Shown in pieces: positions 11,370 through 22,170 of a stretch of 64,000 nt of DNA; positions within the stretch are counted from its first letter, which is position 1; each line of letters begins with the position of its first letter. The DNA lies in contig CATLJY010000865.1 in NCBI GenBank assembly GCA_949987705.1, forward strand, positions 1 through 64,000, written 5' to 3'. Source of the stretch: Thereva unica. Its lineage: Eukaryota > Arthropoda > Insecta > Diptera > Therevidae. The position numbers were made by a program, and so were the translations under genes. The notes under the pieces were generated by a model. It did no database searches, was not told the origin of the DNA, and worked only from the letters and a program-made list of their open reading frames with translations.

Positions 11370-14300
11370 CCACCTCCCCGCGGTGCCCCCTGGGGTACTT
11401 CTTCGAAAGGAGCTAACGGGAGAGGGGCGAATGGCGAGCTCTCTGCGCCACAAAACAGAGCTTTTAAGTCGGTTGGGCTGAGGGTTAGCAACCCGCTCCC
11501 ATAAAAAACACTATTGCTACGAATCGGCAAACAGTGCCTCGGAACCGGATGGACAACACGACGACGACCTTTGCTTTTCGAACAAGGACACGAATCGGAT
11601 CATGGAATGTGAGAACAATGCTTGCTGAGGGACGGCTGGATGAAGTCCTCAACGAGATGAATCGATATAAAATCAAGATCATGGGACTGAGCGAGACCAG
11701 ATGGCCCGATGCGGGCGAACATATCTGCCCAAATGGCGAGTCCTTCTTATATTCTGGGAGAAATGAAACTGAAAGCCGTAGGAGTGGTGTTGGCGTAATA
11801 TTCACCAAAGAAGCCAGGGCTAGCCTCATTAGCTGGTCACCAGTTTCTGAGAGGATTATTACCGTGCGCCTACGTACCAGGCTAAGAAGTACTACGGTAG
11901 TTCAATGCTATGCTCCAACCGAAGACGCAGAAGATGACATCAAAGACGAGTTCTACATGCGACTGAATGAGGTTTTTCGCTCTATTCCAAGGGGAGACAT
12001 CATTGTATTAATGGGTGACTTAAATGCACAAATCGGTCACGACAACACCGGTCTTGAACAAACAATTGGAAAACAAGGCCTAAGCCAAGTTACCAATAAC
12101 AATGGTGAGCTTTTCGTTGACTTTTGTTCTTCCCATCAACTTATGGTAGGTGGAACTTACTTTTGTCACAAGAAGATACATAAAGAGACCTGGGTATCGC
12201 CCGATGGTAGAACGAGAAATCAGATAGATCATGTGGCCGTCAGCCGCAGATGGAGAACCATTCTGGAAGATGTCAGGAGCTTCAGGGGAGCGGACACTGG
12301 AAGCGACCACCATTTGGTAGTACCAACTATTCGCCTTAGAATCGCTGCAATCAGAAACTTTCAACGTGAATCTATAAACCGTAGACGGTTTAACGTTGAC
12401 CTCTTGCGAGAGAGCGCTAAAAAGCGAGAATTTGCTGGAAACCTGCAGCAAATATTAAACCAGCAAACCGTTTCTGACGACACAAATATTGAAGACCTGT
12501 GGAGTACAACAAAGGGCGCTATATTGACGGCTGCGGAAGCGAGCATCGGTTATGTCCAGAGAAACATGCAACATTGGATCTCGGACAGCACCTGGCAAAA
12601 AATAGAACGCAGAAGGGCCCTCAAAAATAACATAAACTCTACAAGCGACCCGGATAGACGTCACCAACTTGAACGGGAGTACTCTCAATTACACCGAGAG
12701 GTAAAGAGAAGTGTCCGGCGTGATAAAAGGCAGCAGATAAACGAGCTCGCAGAAAAAGCGGAAAACGCGGCAAACACAGGCAACAGTAAAGTGCTGTACC
12801 AAATTACTAAACAGCTCTCGGGAAAGCACTCTACTAAAAAGCATGCCGTTAAGAGTGCGGATGGAAGGCTGCTGTGCAGCGACGAGGAGCAGCTCCAAAG
12901 ATGGAGAGATTATTTCTTCGCCGCCCTGAATGGCTCACTCACGCAGGAACCTCAGGAAAACAGCAACAATGCACAGCCGATAAGAATCAACACCCGGGCC
13001 CCATCCAAGACGGAAATAGTAACCGCAATTCATGCGATGGCCAATGGTAAAGCAGCTGGAAAAGATGGCATCCCGCCGGAATTGTTGAAAGCCGACTCAG
13101 GCCTCATAGCGGATGCGCTTCAGCCAATCCTCGAATTAGCATGGAACACCTGTACCTTTCCGGAGGATTGGACGGAAGGTATCATAGTCAAAATATCCAA
13201 AAAGGGGGATCTAACAATATGCGACAACTGGAGAGGCATCTGTCTATTATCTACTGTGGGTAAAATCTTGTCCCACACTATACTATCAAGAATAAGAGAG
13301 GCAGTAGATCAAACGCTTAGAAGGCAGCAGGCCGGATTCAGGAAGGGCCGTTCATGTATAGATCACATCAACACCTTAAGAATAATAGTGGAACAGTCTA
13401 CTGAATTCCGATCCCCCCTTTACCTTGCTTTCGTAGATTATGAGAAAGCGTTCGACTCGGTTAATAGGAGCTTTATATGGCAGGCATTACGGCGACGTGG
13501 ACTGCCGGATAAGATAATAGAATTGATAAAAGCCCTATACAACAATTCCAAATGCAGAGTTCTCCATAACGGAAAATAATCCGACAGCTTTGAGGTGAGT
13601 TCAGGAGTACGACAAGGATGCTTACTATCCCCATTACTATTTCTTATAGTAATAAATGACATTCTTGTTGGCGCTCTAGATAGTAGAACAGGCGGCATAC
13701 AGTGGGGTTTGCTAGATCGCCTTAAGGACCTCGACTACGCAGATGATATCTGTTTGCTGGCCCACAGACATGAGGAGCTAAAAAACATGTTAAACAATTT
13801 GGCAACAGAAAGTAGTCTAGCAGGCCTAAGGCTGAATCCGAATAAAACCAAAGAAATGCGGATAAATGCAAACACACTTGAACGAACTGCGCTGAATAAC
13901 CGTGACGTGGAACTGGTAGATAAATTCTGCTACCTCGGTAGTATTATTACCGAAAATGGCGGTGCAGAAGAAGATGTCAGTTCCAGAATAAATAAAGCAC
14001 GAAGCGCATATGCATGCTTGTTCCGCATATGGAGATCAACGGAGATCTCAACCAACACCAAATTGCGGCTGTTCAACTCCAACGTTAAGGCAGTTCTTTT
14101 ATACGGTTGCGAAACATGGAAAGTCACCCAATTCATCACAGGGCGCCTACAAGTCTTCATAAACAGATGCCTACGTCGTATCCTAAAAATCCGCTGGCAA
14201 GATAGAATTTCAAATGAAGAGCTATGGCGCCGTGCCGGCCAAGAAAGGATAGACGACCAAATCAGGCGAAGGAAATGGAATTGGGTTGGCCACACCTTGC

Positions 14301-14830
14301 GACGCGATAACGAAAATCTAGCCAAACAGGCCCTTGACTGGAACCCGCAAGGATCCCGTCGAGTTGGAAGACCTAGAACAACGTGGAGGAGAACCCTACT
14401 AGCAGAGGCCGCAACTACTGGGAGATCCTGGTCAGAGCTAAGAGCTGTCGCGCAAAACAGAGTCCGCTGGAGGGCAACTGTTTCCGCCCTATGTCCCACG
14501 AGGGATTAAGGGGCACATAGAGACTAGCGTATTTAATTTCCCAATGGAGAGATCGAATACCCAGATTATTCAGTCACAGTAACCCAGTCATTAGCGGCTG
14601 CTTTGCAGAAAACCGATCCGAAGCGGGCGAAAATTTTTACCTTTCACCATTCCACTTCCATAACAGCCTCGTTGGACCCGAGTTCTATACTGGAAAAGAC
14701 CCAACGCACCACAGAGGGTGACCCCTAGCCCCCATCACTTGTTAATGATTAATCGAGAAGTCTGATTTTGTAAATCTGTTGTTAAGTTAAATTTAACTAG
14801 TCCATCTTAATAAATATATTGATATAAAAA
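11370..14830 (+). mobile_element. RTE-like LINE #1, nearly full length
   Basis: A GC-rich leader (from about 11370, CCTCCCCGCGGTGCC) precedes one long ORF (11534-14509), then about 300 bp of 3' sequence ending near AATAAATATATTGATAT (14808-14826). It directly follows the decayed Jockey-like LINE. Exact ends and target duplications could not be fixed. Confidence 0.6.
11534..14509 (+). pseudogene. RTE-like LINE polyprotein (APE endonuclease + RT), one nonsense codon
   Basis: The ORF is open from 11534 to a TAA at 13577-13579 and continues in the same frame to 14509 (about 991 codons in all). APE endonuclease motifs: GSWNVRTM, SETRWPD, MGDLNAQIG and GSDHHLV. Reverse transcriptase motifs: KKGDLTICDNWRGI, RQQAGFRKGRSC, FVDYEKAFDSVN, SGVRQGCLLSPLLF and DYADDICLLA. 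The C-terminal domain has YGCETWKVT, INRCLRRILKIRW and GRPRTTWRRT, as in RTE/BovB-type elements. A single in-frame stop between the motif A and motif B regions is the only clear defect, so the copy is fairly young. Clade is from motif style; RTE-X versus BovB not resolved. Confidence 0.85.
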
Positions 14831-15959
14831 GACTGAACTTAACAAATCTTTAACAAATCTATAAACTTTATGATAAGCCTATAGGAATTCAATTAGACTA
14901 TTTATATGTAAGTAATTTAGTACTGAATGGTCCTGTGATTACATAATCATAAACAATAGTTTTAAGAACTGAACTGGGGAACCCCCCAAATCTGTATTTG
15001 TTAGCCAAGAAGGCAATTGCATTTTGTTTACTTAAATTTAAAGTTAACTCTATAAACATTAATGTTTGAATTTACTTATACTAGGAAATTTCTTATTTAC
15101 AAACTGTTTTGGAATTTAAATTTTGGCTAGACAGCCGTCTTTGGGTTTCATAGCTTTTACTGGTCTAAAGGCTAATGTAGCCCTGAACTGGACAATTACT
15201 ATCGAGTGATAGTTAATTTAGATATAAGCAAAGGAAATGGGAAGGGGGGTCGGGGGGCGCAGAGCTCGCGAATAATATCCGACTGGCAAGGCGCCCCTCG
15301 CCTCCTAACCCACTTTCCATCTCTTTCACGGCGGCCCTGGTTGGAGAAGCACTGTGTCGCCTGTCCAGCTTTGTGCCGCCGGCTAACTGTAGATATAAAA
15401 AGTAAGACCCACACCCACAAACTATTCACTTGTGGTTGAACGAATTGTGATGTTTTGTGCCAATACATATACATTTAAGTTATCTACGCAGTCAAGCTAT
15501 ACACTTTTAGGGATTTACAGTTGACTAATGGTCTAGTATTAAGAAACACTATGTAAACTCTTGTAAGAATTTTTTTTTGTTAATTTCTGAATAAACTATT
15601 TGAGTTAAATTGAGTAGTATCGTTGTAAAACTTGCAATCGACGACATCATACCATTGCTTCACAATCTGATGCTATCAACTATACAGACACTTCAACGGC
15701 CACTTTATTCATCTCTCCGACAATCAAAATTCATCGGAAAATTCTACTACATCACCAGTTAGACTAAAATTGTGCACAAAACCACCTTTGCCGGTCCGAT
15801 AACTCAGGGAATACAGATGAGTTTACGGCAAGAGTTATAACCATGATTAAGAATAAAATACTGAATACAAAAATGCAATAAACTCAAACACACAAAATTT
15901 GCACTTAAGCACTTCTGACTGTTTATTGTAGACTAGCTCTAAGCACTAGCTTACCACGA
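14831..15959. other. no recognisable gene
   Basis: AT-rich sequence with a GC-rich island at about 15240-15380 (GGGGGGTCGGGGGGCGC and following) that gives short frames on both strands without recognisable domains. An A/T-rich part with AATAAA-type signals follows (around 15589). Confidence 0.45.
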
Positions 15960-16328
15960 TTCCCATTTACCATACTATGGGTACAACTCATGTCATTCTA
16001 AGCTTCATTCCAGACCAAGGATCTCAAGCCACTTTCATCTCTTCAGCAGTGTCATATTTAGAACTTTTTGGAAAGAAGAAAGCTCATATTCCTGTGAAAG
16101 GTATCACTGCATCGAATAGAGGACTTATGAAATCGATAGTTCCAATTACTTTACGGTAGAATCGACCCAAATTTTTCGATGGAAATAATGGCAGTAGTCT
16201 TGCTTAAGCTTGCCAAGATTCCATCTGCTAATCAACTGCACACTATTGAATTCCTAAACTTACAGTTGCCAGATCATTCGTTTTTTGACAACACGATTGA
16301 TTTGCTTATTGGAGCTGATTTATACAGG
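15960..16328 (+). pseudogene. BEL/Pao pol fragment (aspartic protease region)
   Basis: The open frame from 15977 contains DQGSQATFISS (cf. the DSGSQ-SFI protease motif of BEL/Pao elements), then KKKAHIPVKGITASN. Past a stop at 16157-16159 another frame gives RIDPNFSMEIMAVVLLKLAK, then QLHTIEFLNLQLPDHSFF and TIDLLIGADLYR, the end of the BEL protease region that normally precedes the reverse transcriptase. It stops at 16328, where unrelated sequence starting CAGGGTGT follows. It is a short, broken fragment unrelated in position to the BEL at 32646-42303. Confidence 0.75.
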
Positions 16329-16830
16329 GTGTATGCATAAAGTTACAAGGCGGCCGGCTGTGGGTAGGTTTAGGAATCACAACGGTTTAGCCGCTAGGAT
16401 GTTTTAACTTATTTTTGGTAGAGGTTTACATATCACCCTGTATTTTTGTAACTCTACAAAAGCTTAGGTCGAAAAGTACTCAACAAGTACGAAATAGAGC
16501 CAATTTTAGCATTAAAATTGCTTTTAACTTTATCACAACAACTTCAAACTCACGATTAAAAGTATTGTTTAGAACAATCCCTCGATTACTGGATCACTGT
16601 TAGTGTTCTAGCCTATTTCCGGCATGTCCGCCAAAAATTTACTTCCATACGGAAGATAAGAAGTGTATTAAAATATTAATATTATAATATCATGAGTTGG
16701 AGTGTAATAATTCTAATACACGCATATATTAGAACTATTCAGGATACTTATTCAAATTCAGAGTTCGGAAGTGTTTTTGCGTTCTCGGAACGAGTTCTAA
16801 TAGCGAGAGTTGCTTTAAGTGTGGGAACCT
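16329..16830. other. no recognisable gene
   Basis: AT-rich sequence between the BEL fragment and the SINE candidate; a short frame at 16415-16603 lacks any recognisable domain. Confidence 0.45.
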
Positions 16831-17271
16831 GGGGCCTCGGTAGTCTAGAGGTAAGGCGCCTGACTGCTATCCCCAGAGGTCCCGGGTTCGAATCCCGCCG
16901 GCGCCACGGTCCTTCGCCTTTCCCACCTAACTTTCCTTCTTTCTTCTTCCCTCTTTACATTCCTGATTCCCCTGTCATAGCCTTCCCCGCTCCACCAAGC
17001 GCATGCCATCGGTTGGTTGATGAGATTCAACTCGTTTCAGGAGGCATAAAACTCCAGCGAGTTGTTCTCGACGCCCCGATGTCAGAGTCGCGAAATGGTT
17101 GTGAGTACGTGGAATCAAATATCGCGGCTAGGTTGTGACAGTTACTTCCTTCTCTTCTCTCTATCTTCCGGCTAGAGCTGCTGTTCGACATTCACTCTAT
17201 ACAAAAAAATAGATTGCCGACAGTACAAAGGGACTTTCCCTAAGCCTCTAGTCTGTCACATAAAAAAAAAC
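16831..17271 (+). repeat. tRNA-derived SINE candidate
   Basis: A tRNA-like head (about 16832-16906) contains an A box-like TAGTCTAGAGG (16841-16851) and a perfect B box GGTTCGAATCC (16885-16895), ending GGCGCCA. The 5' and 3' acceptor strands pair poorly, so a functional tRNA gene is unlikely. A pyrimidine-rich body (CCTTCGCCTTTCCCACC and following) leads to an A-run (17263-17271). Pol III promoter plus unrelated body plus A-rich tail is SINE architecture. Target duplications were not seen. Confidence 0.6.
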
Positions 17272-19059
17272 CAGTTGTTCTCGGACGGTACGCATCCATG
17301 TTTCATGTGAGATCGGAAACATAATCGTTTTGTCGGTATTATCGATAATGTAACACCGTTCTAAGAACTAATAAAAATTTGTTTTGGAGTTGTGCTTCAT
17401 CGTGTGATTTTATTTTCCGGTAACGGTCTATGCTCTGTACACTTCTTAATGACTTTAAAAATTTAAAAGATGAAGTTCTTAATTTGAATTTTTTTATAAT
17501 TCAGCGTCTGCTAGTTATGAACAGCCTGCACCATTTAGCATTCACCTTGCCTAAAAGTCTGCAAACTTGGTTCATAATGCTTCCACCAGCTCGGTGAATT
17601 CAGAGCCTGAGCCTGTTGAGTCCATTCTAACAATTGCCCCCAATCCGGTAAAACCACTGACATATAATAATGGACTGCTCATCTGAAATTATTCCATACA
17701 AATCGATGGCACCCAAAAGTATAGTTGTCGCACTCATCCATAGACCCCCAAGCTGACAGAAGCACTCAGAAGTAAAATCAGACCTGATTTTATATTTTCC
17801 CTTTTGCACTAGTGATGTTTATATCTTTTGCTCTTTTCCCCATAGACCCCCGGATTTTGACATACAGAATGTCAGTTGCTAAAACAGGCGTTAAGAACTT
17901 AAATCAGATACACATAAAATTTGGAAATTAATGAAAAAAAGCCATTTTAAAAGGTGAAAAAGTGAAAATAGTGTTTATTAATTTTTTTAAACAAAATATT
18001 TGTGTTCTTTTAATGTTTTAAGTACGTATTTAAAAAAATGTAAATTTCAAAAGTGATTCCGTGTTTACATGGAGTGAAAAAAGGTTTTAAGCCTATGGAA
18101 CAAATTGGTGCCATGAAAAATTCCTCATGAGCTGTCCATTCTATATGTCAGTGGGTAAAACCAATCATTGGGGTTATCGACATTATAAAGGAATATTTCC
18201 CCCATCAAACAATGCATCAGCTGCTGAAGCATCAGAAATTGAAGTAGTCAATACAAAGGATTCATAGACTACTGTTTGTCATAAAAAGAGTCGCAAAGTG
18301 GGATCGATAAAGACATTGATCTTTCAACGTTAAACTATGTCAGCTTTAAAATTGGTCTCCGTGATTATTTAATGAAAATTCTTTAAAATTGGAGAATTGG
18401 CCTGAAGGGTGCATGTGCGTCCGTCTATTTAGGAGTCTACAAAAAAACAAGACACAGGAGCGGAGCCCGTGCAGGGTGACAGTTAGGGAAACCTAACTTT
18501 CCTGCTACTACCAAAACATTTGTGGCATGCATGGCAAGTTTCCGACATCAAAAATGCAGGACAAGGTTTCATTTTTGGCTTGTGTAGGGGGGGTCGGTGT
18601 AAGCTTAAATTAGAGTTCGGGATCGGCGGCGAGCCCCCCCCCCGCCCACCACGCCCATTTGGCCATCATCTTGGAAAAGGTGTGCAAATGGGATTTCAAC
18701 TATATACCCGCAACAGTACATCTTACAGAAAATTGTAAGCAATTGTAGCCGCCTTAGAGAAAACACGTAAAACAACTGGTGCACTAGGTTTTGATATATG
18801 ATTGTTATTACTTTTGATTTTCAACGAAGGAATGTGAAACAAGATGGAAAAACCTCTGCGAAATATGATCAAACGAGTTTGTTTTTTAATGAAAAATGAT
18901 TTGTATTTTTTTTAAGATATTTGGGTGTTTTTTCTTTAATTTTAGACAAACGAAATGTGATAACGAGTTTTTTGGAATTCTACTGATTTTCGGGATCCAT
19001 TTACATTAAAACTTCTTTACATGGCTCTTGATCGATCTCGCTTAGAATAAGAGTCTGTA
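17272..19059. other. no recognisable gene
   Basis: AT-rich sequence with short frames only. A G/C-rich patch near 18585-18665 (GGGGGGTCGG... and a C-run at 18636-18645) yields the frame 18520-18738, which shows no domain. Confidence 0.45.
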
Positions 19060-19404
19060 GTGTGGAGTTCTTATACCGATCTCCACTGTTCTCATATTGA
19101 ATCCGTTGAGAAGTCCTTTACTCGGTCTTCTCTTCGTAAGATCAATTGGCAGAACTCTATACCTTCGTACAATTCTAGATGTTTGTTTCTTGGTCTTCAG
19201 ATATTAGAGACTAGAAGAAATATGGCGAGTATTATATTTGTCAGAGAGGTGTTATGTTTTCGTATTAAGTCTACTTCATTACTTAATTTGTTTAACATTT
19301 ATGCGCCTGGCGTTACCTTGAGATCTAGACCTCTATTGTTTGTTTCTCCGCATAGGACCGGCCAACATGAACCAATAACGTATTGCTCCCGCCTGTTTAA
19401 TTAA
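19060..19404 (+). pseudogene. Jockey/CR1-type LINE ORF2, C-terminal fragment
   Basis: The frame reads VWSSYTDLHCSHIESVEKSFT, RCLFLGLQILETRRN, FVREVLCFRIKS and ends HEPITYCSRLFN. The combination 'W-PY...I--VQ--F', 'RC--LGL-SLE-RR', 'F---V---RI-S' and a terminal 'YN--F-N' is the C-terminal domain of Jockey/CR1-like reverse transcriptases. It is 5' truncated; everything upstream of the C-terminal domain is missing. AATAAAG at 19473-19479 may be its poly-A signal. Confidence 0.7.
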
Positions 19405-19587
19405 ATTTATGCCATGATTGATTTAACTGCAGATAGAGTAGCATTCAAGTCGGACTTATGTCATCTTATTAAATAAAGATTTTGTCATTCATGTAAATTT
19501 CATGCTTAGCTTGCTTTAGTCGTCTACTTCAATATAATATGTTTTTATAAATTTTATGTTACATGTTATATTGTATTATAATTTTAA

Positions 19588-19905
19588 CTAGGAAAAACCC
19601 GCGTGGGTTGCAACGCCTTTTAATAAATAAAAATATGTCTGCATAGTCCGGGCTAAAAAAAGGAATAATGAAACAAAGAACAAATTTGCAAAACATGATT
19701 TAGGGTACATAGAAAATGTAGTTACCTATAAAAAATATGTTTCCTATAACATTTTTTAAAACTCGAGGTTGAGCACAAACTATAGGTAAAATTTTGTACT
19801 ACGTGCACAACAGACACATAGCCAATCATATTACGACTCGTGCGCATAGATTTTGAAGTTCCCAGGTAATTGGCACCCTGTGTAGAACTTCCGCATGGCG
19901 ACTTC
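19588..19905 (-). mobile_element. non-autonomous Helitron-like repeat, 3' end (copy 1)
   Basis: On the minus strand the sequence runs through AACCC-ACG-CGGGTT, a hairpin, to TTTCCTAG at 19591-19588 followed by T, matching the Helitron rule of a hairpin before CTRR and insertion between A and T. The 300 bp upstream match, in opposite orientation, the repeat at 56083-56385 (shared GGGTGCCAATTA, GTGCACGTAGTA, GGCGTTGCAAC). No coding region is seen and the 5' end is undefined. Confidence 0.6.
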
Positions 19906-20590
19906 AACGTTCAAAAATAGTTGTAAAAAAGCTCATCAATTTTGCAAAATTAACAATTTGTAGCCCCGAAAAAATCAAATTTATACATTTCGGCTTGAAA
20001 TGAACATTGGCATTATAATTATAATACGACACTACTGATTTGATCCTGAAAAGGATAGTTGCTGTTTCCCGTTTTCGTGTTTCGTCGTTTCATGTTTTAG
20101 CAGCTCGTCATACCGAACGCACTGGCAATACAAAAATGTTCATATTATATTAATGCAAGATTAATAATTCACTGTAACGCTTCTTTATAAACGACACTCG
20201 ATGTTAGTTGAATTGATATTTTATAAATCGTCATAATTGTCGCTCTTCACAATTTTCGTGTCTATTACGAACTTCCAAAGAGCATCCAACAGCTCAATGT
20301 CATGATCATCACTAATCTCAGAACATCTTCTATATCCTATTTTAAGGAGAATAGTACTTAATTCTGAGTTTTCTGACTGCGCTCGCTTATTTTATTTTAA
20401 ATGGCGATTTTCAATCTGTCCCTAAATGAGTGATCATTTCAGACGTACATTAATTTCAACGGCCCGCGTATCTGTCGGGTCAGCTGATAACGTTTGCCCG
20501 AAATCTAAGCTAATAAAACCGTCACTCCCCAAAACAATTGGGTTCTACTTCTGAAATCTTGCATTGCTCCCTTAATGGCTTCAATTACAT
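19906..20590. other. no recognisable gene
   Basis: AT-rich sequence without recognisable domains between the Helitron-like repeat and the Tc1 terminus. Confidence 0.45.
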
Positions 20591-20812
20591 TACATACACT
20601 AGGGAGCACTTGATTACCCTCACATGAAATTTCGATGTAAAACTTGCTGCAGCAAGCCTATCCCTGCGAAATTTTTGTTAAATATTTCTGGTCCGTTATT
20701 TCAAAATTCCTAGTAATCAAAATAATTCAAAGAACTAAAAGTAACGGGAAATTTCAATTTTTGAATATTATGTGTTTTGCAAGAGGAGCACTTGATTACC
20801 CTCATCAGTTTC
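20591..20812 (+). repeat. Tc1-type terminus with two internal direct repeats
   Basis: The 18-base phrase GAGCACTTGATTACCCTC occurs twice in direct orientation, near 20603 and 20788, about 185 bp apart. The first copy follows TACACTAGG at the outer edge; the second lies about 115 bp before the transposase start. This spacing is the IR/DR terminus known from Tc1-family elements such as Sleeping Beauty and Minos. Only the left terminus is present. Confidence 0.65.
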
Positions 20813-20924
20813 TTTCTGTTATTATTAGCATAAAAGTGCAGTGAAACTGAGGAATTTGTATTTAATTAAACTTTTACTTCTTTCAAATAGTGTTTTTAAG
20901 TGTTTTGCGTGTCAGTTTGAAAAT

Positions 20925-21116
20925 ATGGGTTGCGGGAAAACTCTATCCCAAGAAGAAATAGGCAAAATTCTTGCATTCAAGCAATAGTATTATTCAAACA
21001 GGGAAATCGCGAGGAAAATTGGACGAAATTCGTGGACCATTAACAACTTTTTGGAAGACCCCGAAAATTATGATACATTTATCCCAGGCCCAGACAACCC
21101 TCATGTAGTCTTTTAG
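20925..21116 (+). pseudogene. Tc1/mariner transposase N-terminus, truncated
   Basis: From ATG 20925 the frame reads MGCGKTLSQEEIGKILAFKQ, a stop (TAG), then YYSNREIARKIGRNSWTINN and FLEDPENYDTF. This is the first helix-turn-helix of the DNA-binding domain of Tc1-like transposases (GK-L--EE-GKI-A----L--REIA--IGRS---I--FL--PE-Y). The second helix-turn-helix and the whole DDE catalytic domain are absent; sequence ends at TAG 21114-21116, about 100 bp before the 3' end of the Jockey element. It cannot encode a transposase. Confidence 0.8.
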
Positions 21117-21329
21117 AACTTTTGCTTTGTTTGATCGGTATCTTAAACATAGAATGAGTGTGTTTTCCTTATGTGAGTAAAGTTCCCGCAATATCTGCTA
21201 ATGACCCTGCTACGGCAACCCTTTTATCTTTTTTTTTTTATGTGGCAGTGCTAAGCTCTGGAGTCACCCTTTGTACTACTAGTCCGTCATGTCATTTGTC
21301 ACGTCATGGTGCAATGTCTAGCAGTAAGC

Positions 21330-21770
21330 TTAGTACGGGGAGTGATGAGGGGGGGGGGGGGGGTATAGGTTAAGGATTAAAAGGTACGGGGGGTATTGAA
21401 GAAGGTGATGATGAACCCTGCGTTTGAACTCTAGGATGTTGTAGGAGTTCGGAAATACTGACTGCGAGAGGTTATTCCACAGTCGAGTTGTTCTATTAAC
21501 AAACGAATTCATGTCTTGTTGAGTGCGTGAAAGGGGTAGTTGCAGGTGAAGGGAATGAGACGAGTGGGCTAATCTGGTGTTGCGGGTATAAGATTGCCGT
21601 GGAGGCACGAGAGCGTTTAACTCGGAGGAACAGTCACTATGATAGTAGCGATAAAATTTTGTCAGTGCTGCTACATTCCTACGGTGGCTCAAGGGGTCGA
21701 TGGTGGAGCAGGCGGTGTCGTCATCAATTAACTTGAGCGCCCTTTTTTGCACCTTATCTAACCATGCCAA
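21330..21770 (-). pseudogene. Jockey/CR1-type ORF2, C-terminal domain (third piece)
   Basis: From 21770 on the minus strand the frame reads LAWLDKVQKRALKLIDD, PLSHRRNVAALTKFYRYYH, SSELNALVPP, NSFVNRTTRLWNNL and FPNSYNILEFKRRVH. This is the C-terminal end of Jockey/CR1 reverse transcriptases (VQKRA-RLI...L-HRR-VA-L--FYRYYHG--S-EL). It continues the frame that breaks off at 47296 (GGAPITTLA), the two edges sharing the codons around LA. The proline-rich tail past HHLLQ probably runs past the original stop. Separated from its upstream part by 25 kb of insertions. Confidence 0.85.
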
Positions 21771-22170
21771 GATCACCTGTGCCAACGAACCCACCAGCCA
21801 ATGGTTGACAAATGCTGTCACCAGGCTTCAGTTGTGGGAAGGGGCCAACCTCAGAGTAATTGAGGAAAAGGACCTTCCCAAATATAAGCGAATCACGTTC
21901 TGGGTTCCTAACGATGTTAGGAACCAGCCAATTGAGGTGAACTCTTGGCAAGTGATGGGCAGGAAGGTGGACCAGAACGGTCAAACTCTTGCCCTTAGCA
22001 TTGACGAGAGGGCGCTCACGCAGCTGAAAGAGCAGGGCATGTCCCTATTCTACGGCTTCGGACGAATTAGAGTCAAGGAGATTGGCTCAAAAAAGGAGAC
22101 TCCTGCTGGCTCACAGCAGCGGGAACAGCCTCAGGATGCGGGTGGTACAGTGCAACCTGCAACACAGTAG
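21771..22170 (+). pseudogene. LINE I#1 ORF1 C-terminal part (DUF4780-like)
   Basis: The frame is open from the truncation point and reads EPTSQWLTNAVTRLQLWEG, LPKYKRITFWVPND, NSWQVMGRKVDQNG, ALSIDERALTQL and LFYGFGRIRVK, ending TVQPATQ at TAG 22168-22170. The R-TFWVP...W-V--R----G--L-L-ID--S---L------L-YG-G-- pattern matches DUF4780, found in ORF1 proteins of insect I-superfamily LINEs and thought to bind RNA. The ORF2 ATG at 22138 lies inside its end, an overlapping ORF1/ORF2 junction. The N-terminal part is missing through 5' truncation. Confidence 0.7.

Noticed and set aside
15206..15474. Overlapping frames on both strands in a GC-rich island
   Set aside because: No domain; composition alone keeps the frames open.
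16831..16906. Possible functional tRNA gene
   Set aside because: A and B boxes are good, but the acceptor strands do not pair and a pyrimidine-rich body with A-run follows, so a SINE head fits better.
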